Source: CAZTAR01 sp043813895
GTDB lineage: Bacteria; Planctomycetota; Phycisphaerae; UBA1845; UTPLA1
Assembly (NCBI GenBank): GCA_043813895.1
Contig: JBDRKQ010000232.1
Span: forward strand, 1 to 27,225
DNA length: 27,225 bases
Direction of reading: 5' to 3'
A program made the position numbers and the translations under genes. The notes under the pieces are model-generated. The model made no database searches. It was not told where the DNA came from and was given only the letters and a program-made list of their open reading frames with translations. How positions within the stretch are numbered: the stretch's first letter is position 1; each line of letters starts with the position of its first letter. Of this stretch, positions 25,092 to 27,225 are shown piece after piece.

Positions 25092-26681
25092 ATGTCCATG
25101 TCACTCTCAAGAGTAAACGCCTCGGCCGCAACCCTCACCAAGAACAGGACCGAGGACTCTATTACCCAATCGTCGGGTATGTGCGTCACTTGTGTAGACG
25201 GCTGCATCGGCATGTGCGAGATCGGCAAGTCTGCCTACCGGGGCCACGAAGTTATCTACCCGCAGCCCTTTGGTGTGATTACCACTGCTTCCGAAAAGAC
25301 CTATCCGGTCGACTACTCGCACTTCAACATCATGGGAACGGCGGTCGGGGCGCACGGCATTGAGGCGGACAGCGATAAAGCCATCTTCCCGGCAGTCAAC
25401 CTTGAAGTCGCCTTCGGCCATGACAAGGGCATCAAGTTCAAGCTACCGTTCATTATCCCTGGAATCGGTTCGACCAACGTCGCCACGAACAACTGGGAAG
25501 GACTCGCCATCGGTTCTGCACTGGCCGGCACCGGCTTGACCATTGGCGAAAACGTCGTCGGTATGGACCCCGAGGCAACCTTCAAGAATGGACGCGTCGT
25601 CGATACGGCGGACCTGAAGCGCCGTGTCGAACTCTATAAGGGTCATCAGCGCGACGGCTACGGAGCCATCGTTTGCCAGGCCAACGTCGAGGATACTCGT
25701 CTGGGTGTCCAGGAGTACGCCATCGAGAAGCTGGGGGTCGAATGCGTCGAGCTCAAGTGGGGGCAGGGCGCCAAGGACATCGGCGGTGAAGTCAAGATCG
25801 CCAACCTGAAGAAGGCCCAGTTGCTCTATGAGCGCGGCTACATCGTGCTGCCAAACCCGACCGATCCGCACGTCATCAAGGCGTTCGAGCGAGGGACGTT
25901 CAAGGAGTTCGAGCGACATTCGCGCATCGGGATGGTCAGCGAGGAATCCTTCGCCAAGAGAGTGCAGGAGTTACGCAGTGCCGGCGCCAAGTACGTCTTC
26001 CTCAAGACCGGGGCCTACAGGCCGGCCGACTTGGCTCGCGCAGTCCTGTTCGCCACCAAGTACAAGTTGGACCTGCTCACCGTGGATGGCGCCGGCGGCG
26101 GGACGGGTATGAGCCCCTGGCGGATGATGAACGAGTGGGGTGTGCCTCCCGTCGAATTGCACTCGCTGATGTACCAGTACGCAAAGCGCCTGGCCGACAA
26201 GGGAATGAAGGTGCCCGCAATAGCCCCAGCCGGCGGATTCACTTTCGAGGATCAGATCTTCAAGGGTCTCGCCCTCGGCGCGCCATTCACCAAGCTTGTC
26301 GGTATGGCCCGGTCTCCGATTGCAGCCGCCATGGTAGGTAAGACCATTGGGCGGACCATCAACGACGGCCAAATCCCCGTTTACATCGAGCGATTCGGGA
26401 ACAAGATAGACGAAATCTTTGTGACCGCCGGCGAACTGCGAAAGGAACTGGGTGACAAGGAGTTCGAGAAACTGCCGACCGGCGCCATAGGACTCTATAC
26501 TTATTACGAGCGGCTGGCCCAGGGGCTCCGCCAGCTAATGTGCGGCAGCAGGAAGTTCGCGATGGAATACATATCACGTGACGACCTGGCCTGCCTGACG
26601 CACGAGGCCGCCGACATCAGCGGCATCCCATTCATCACCGAGGTGGACAAGGCGCAAGCTGAGGAAATCCTAGGCAGTTGA
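25092..26681 (+). CDS. FMN-dependent glutamate-synthase-like (GltB central domain) protein
   Basis: 529 residues; GGAGG lies ten bases before the ATG. The body is the FMN-binding TIM-barrel of glutamate synthases: IPGIGSTNVATNNWEGLAIG, VDGAGGGTGMSPWRMMNEWG (~340), APAGGFTFEDQIFKGLALGA and GMARSPIAAAMVGKTIG. The N-terminal glutaminase domain of bacterial GltB is absent, so glutamine cannot be hydrolysed by this protein, and the usual 3Fe-4S cysteine triplet after the barrel is not seen (one Cys in LMCGSRKF). Instead residues 31-42 carry C-x2-C-x3-C-x3-C (CVTCVDGCIGMC), a likely [4Fe-4S] site. With the GltD-like half fused to NuoF upstream it may form a glutamate-synthase-like or wholly different flavin reductase complex. 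The substrate is unknown. It ends the operon. Confidence 0.9.
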   Translation: MSMSLSRVNASAATLTKNRTEDSITQSSGMCVTCVDGCIGMCEIGKSAYRGHEVIYPQPFGVITTASEKTYPVDYSHFNIMGTAVGAHGIEADSDKAIFPAVNLEVAFGHDKGIKFKLPFIIPGIGSTNVATNNWEGLAIGSALAGTGLTIGENVVGMDPEATFKNGRVVDTADLKRRVELYKGHQRDGYGAIVCQANVEDTRLGVQEYAIEKLGVECVELKWGQGAKDIGGEVKIANLKKAQLLYERGYIVLPNPTDPHVIKAFERGTFKEFERHSRIGMVSEESFAKRVQELRSAGAKYVFLKTGAYRPADLARAVLFATKYKLDLLTVDGAGGGTGMSPWRMMNEWGVPPVELHSLMYQYAKRLADKGMKVPAIAPAGGFTFEDQIFKGLALGAPFTKLVGMARSPIAAAMVGKTIGRTINDGQIPVYIERFGNKIDEIFVTAGELRKELGDKEFEKLPTGAIGLYTYYERLAQGLRQLMCGSRKFAMEYISRDDLACLTHEAADISGIPFITEVDKAQAEEILGS

Positions 26682-26732
26682 CGCCGTAAGCGTGTAGCAC
26701 GCCGGCGAGGAATAGAGCCTTTACTTGGATTG

Positions 26733-26785
26733 CACAGGAGAAGGTGGTCTCCGAGACACTGTTACCCAACAGCCTTCTCCATGTG
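26733..26785 (+). other. structured three-way-junction element in operon 3' region
   Basis: CACA-GGAGAAGG (26733-26744) pairs with CCTTCTCC-a-TGTG (26773-26785), a 12-bp stem with one bulged A. Inside are two hairpins: GTCT-CCG-AGAC (26747-26757) and CTGTT-ACCC-AACAG (26759-26772). The element follows the last oxidoreductase gene by about 50 bases and precedes a terminator; it may be an mRNA-end stabiliser or regulatory RNA element. Confidence 0.5.
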
Positions 26786-26797
26786 TTGGAGCGCGGG

Positions 26798-26820
26798 TGC
26801 CCCGCCCTCTGGGCGGGGCA
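26798..26820 (+). terminator. terminator of the oxidoreductase operon
   Basis: TGCCCCGCCC (26798-26807), TCT loop, GGGCGGGGCA (26811-26820): a perfect 10-bp GC-rich stem, followed by TTCCGTTT, a weak T-rich tail. Confidence 0.75.
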
Positions 26821-26951
26821 TTCCGTTTACTCTCCGCTCACAACTTCGGAAGACGCAAGACGGTTAGGGACGCCGCACAGGGGGTCCACTAAGAAACTAT
26901 CTCAAAAAGGCTCTTTTGGTCACCTCCGCACAAACTCGCCCGAGAAATCGC

Positions 26952-26979
26952 TTGACAGCGAGATTCCTTCGTGTATTCT
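26952..26979 (+). promoter_or_regulatory. sigma-70 promoter of the structured RNA
   Basis: A perfect -35 TTGACA (26952-26957), 16-base spacer and -10 TATTCT (26974-26979). A start near 26986 would place the first base just before the terminal stem of the RNA described at 26986-27222. Confidence 0.65.
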
Positions 26980-26985
26980 GTATAA

Positions 26986-27222
26986 AAGGCAGGTACGTTC
27001 TCAGCCGATACCTCTTTGTAACGCCAGGAAACGAGGGAATATGTTGACGAGTAACTTAACATTCTGGGCAGACATAGCCAGGTGGCTTCCCTGCCGGGAT
27101 GTGCGCGACTCTCGTCGCGGATACGACGTCTCGACCGTCGAGCAGGGAGGTGGGCTGTAGAGCGCTTGAGAATCCGTACAGTTTTCCAAGCCCTGCTGCC
27201 TACGAGGTTGCAGGGCTTTTTT
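26986..27222 (+). ncRNA. probable stand-alone structured RNA, family unknown
   Basis: Between a strong promoter and an intrinsic terminator lies a ~240-base transcript that folds as a closed unit. The ends pair: GTAC (26993-26996) with GTAC (27176-27179) and TTCTCA (26998-27003) with TGAGAA (27167-27172). An inner stem TCCCTGC (27088-27094)/GCAGGGA (27142-27148) encloses two perfect hairpins, CGCGAC-TCTC-GTCGCG (27104-27119) and CGACG-TCTCGAC-CGTCG (27124-27140), making a three-way junction. I cannot match it to tmRNA, SRP RNA or RNase P RNA; a 6S-like role is possible from its size and long-range closing stem, but not shown. A 39-codon frame (27041-27160) lies inside and could instead be a small protein, though it has no strong start signal. 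Confidence 0.6.
27188..27222 (+). terminator. intrinsic terminator of the structured RNA
   Basis: AAGCCCTGC (27188-27196), 13-base loop, GCAGGGCTT (27210-27218), with an unbroken T run through 27222: a classic Rho-independent terminator. Confidence 0.85.
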
Positions 27223-27225
27223 GTT

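Noticed and set aside
26744..27160. 138-codon plus-strand frame
   Set aside because: It crosses a strong terminator hairpin and a promoter, so it is not one transcription unit; only its last 39 codons could be a small gene.

Overview
The window is a GC-rich bacterial chromosome segment (no phage or plasmid genes seen) dominated by two-component signalling, sulfur-oxyanion-related functions and a multi-subunit flavin/iron-sulfur oxidoreductase. The lineage cannot be fixed from sequence alone. The transposase fragment types, NtrC-family regulators and anaerobe-style NuoEFG/GltD/GltB-like operon would suit a sediment or groundwater anaerobe such as a Planctomycetota/Phycisphaerae member or a Desulfobacterota-like organism; this is a tentative inference.

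Layout. 1-1400: two decayed pieces of rve-type transposases in opposite orientation. 1493-1891 (-): a small secreted or lipoprotein-like unknown. 2306-3576 (-): a ribbon-helix-helix repressor followed by a TauE/SafE exporter, with a promoter whose -10 lies inside a palindrome and whose leader carries three 11-bp-phased half-sites. 3753-7159 (+): a TtrS/ThsS-like sensor kinase (PhnD-type periplasmic domain) overlapping an NtrC-type regulator. 7232-7690 (-): remnant of a group 3-like [NiFe]-hydrogenase large subunit with one frameshift. 8380-10110 (+): receiver protein with a GcvH/lipoyl-like domain and a second receiver-like domain. 10429-11049 (+): CysC APS kinase, abutted by an IS3-type OrfA remnant. 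11340-16198 (-): operon of sensor kinase, CBS-pair protein, a receiver domain fused to an SLC13/DASS transporter, and a stand-alone receiver. 16572-19659 (+): GAF-type histidine kinase and canonical NtrC-type activator. 19958-26681 (+): five-gene operon of a Cys-repeat small protein, NuoE-like protein with zinc-ribbon-like tail, NuoF-GltD fusion, NuoG/HoxU-like ferredoxin subunit and FMN glutamate-synthase-like protein. 26700-27225: structured 3' region, terminator, and a probable stand-alone structured RNA with its own promoter and intrinsic terminator.

How it fits together. Three sites with sigma-54 geometry (GG-N10-GC) lie upstream of the GcvH-like regulator, cysC and the oxidoreductase operon. 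Both complete NtrC-type activators are in the same window, so a sigma-54 regulon covering sulfur-oxyanion handling and an electron-transfer (possibly bifurcating) complex is a reasonable hypothesis. The most unusual items are the receiver-transporter fusion within a kinase/CBS/receiver operon, the oxidoreductase operon in which a GltB-like FMN protein occupies the place normally taken by a hydrogenase catalytic subunit, and the structured RNA at the right edge.
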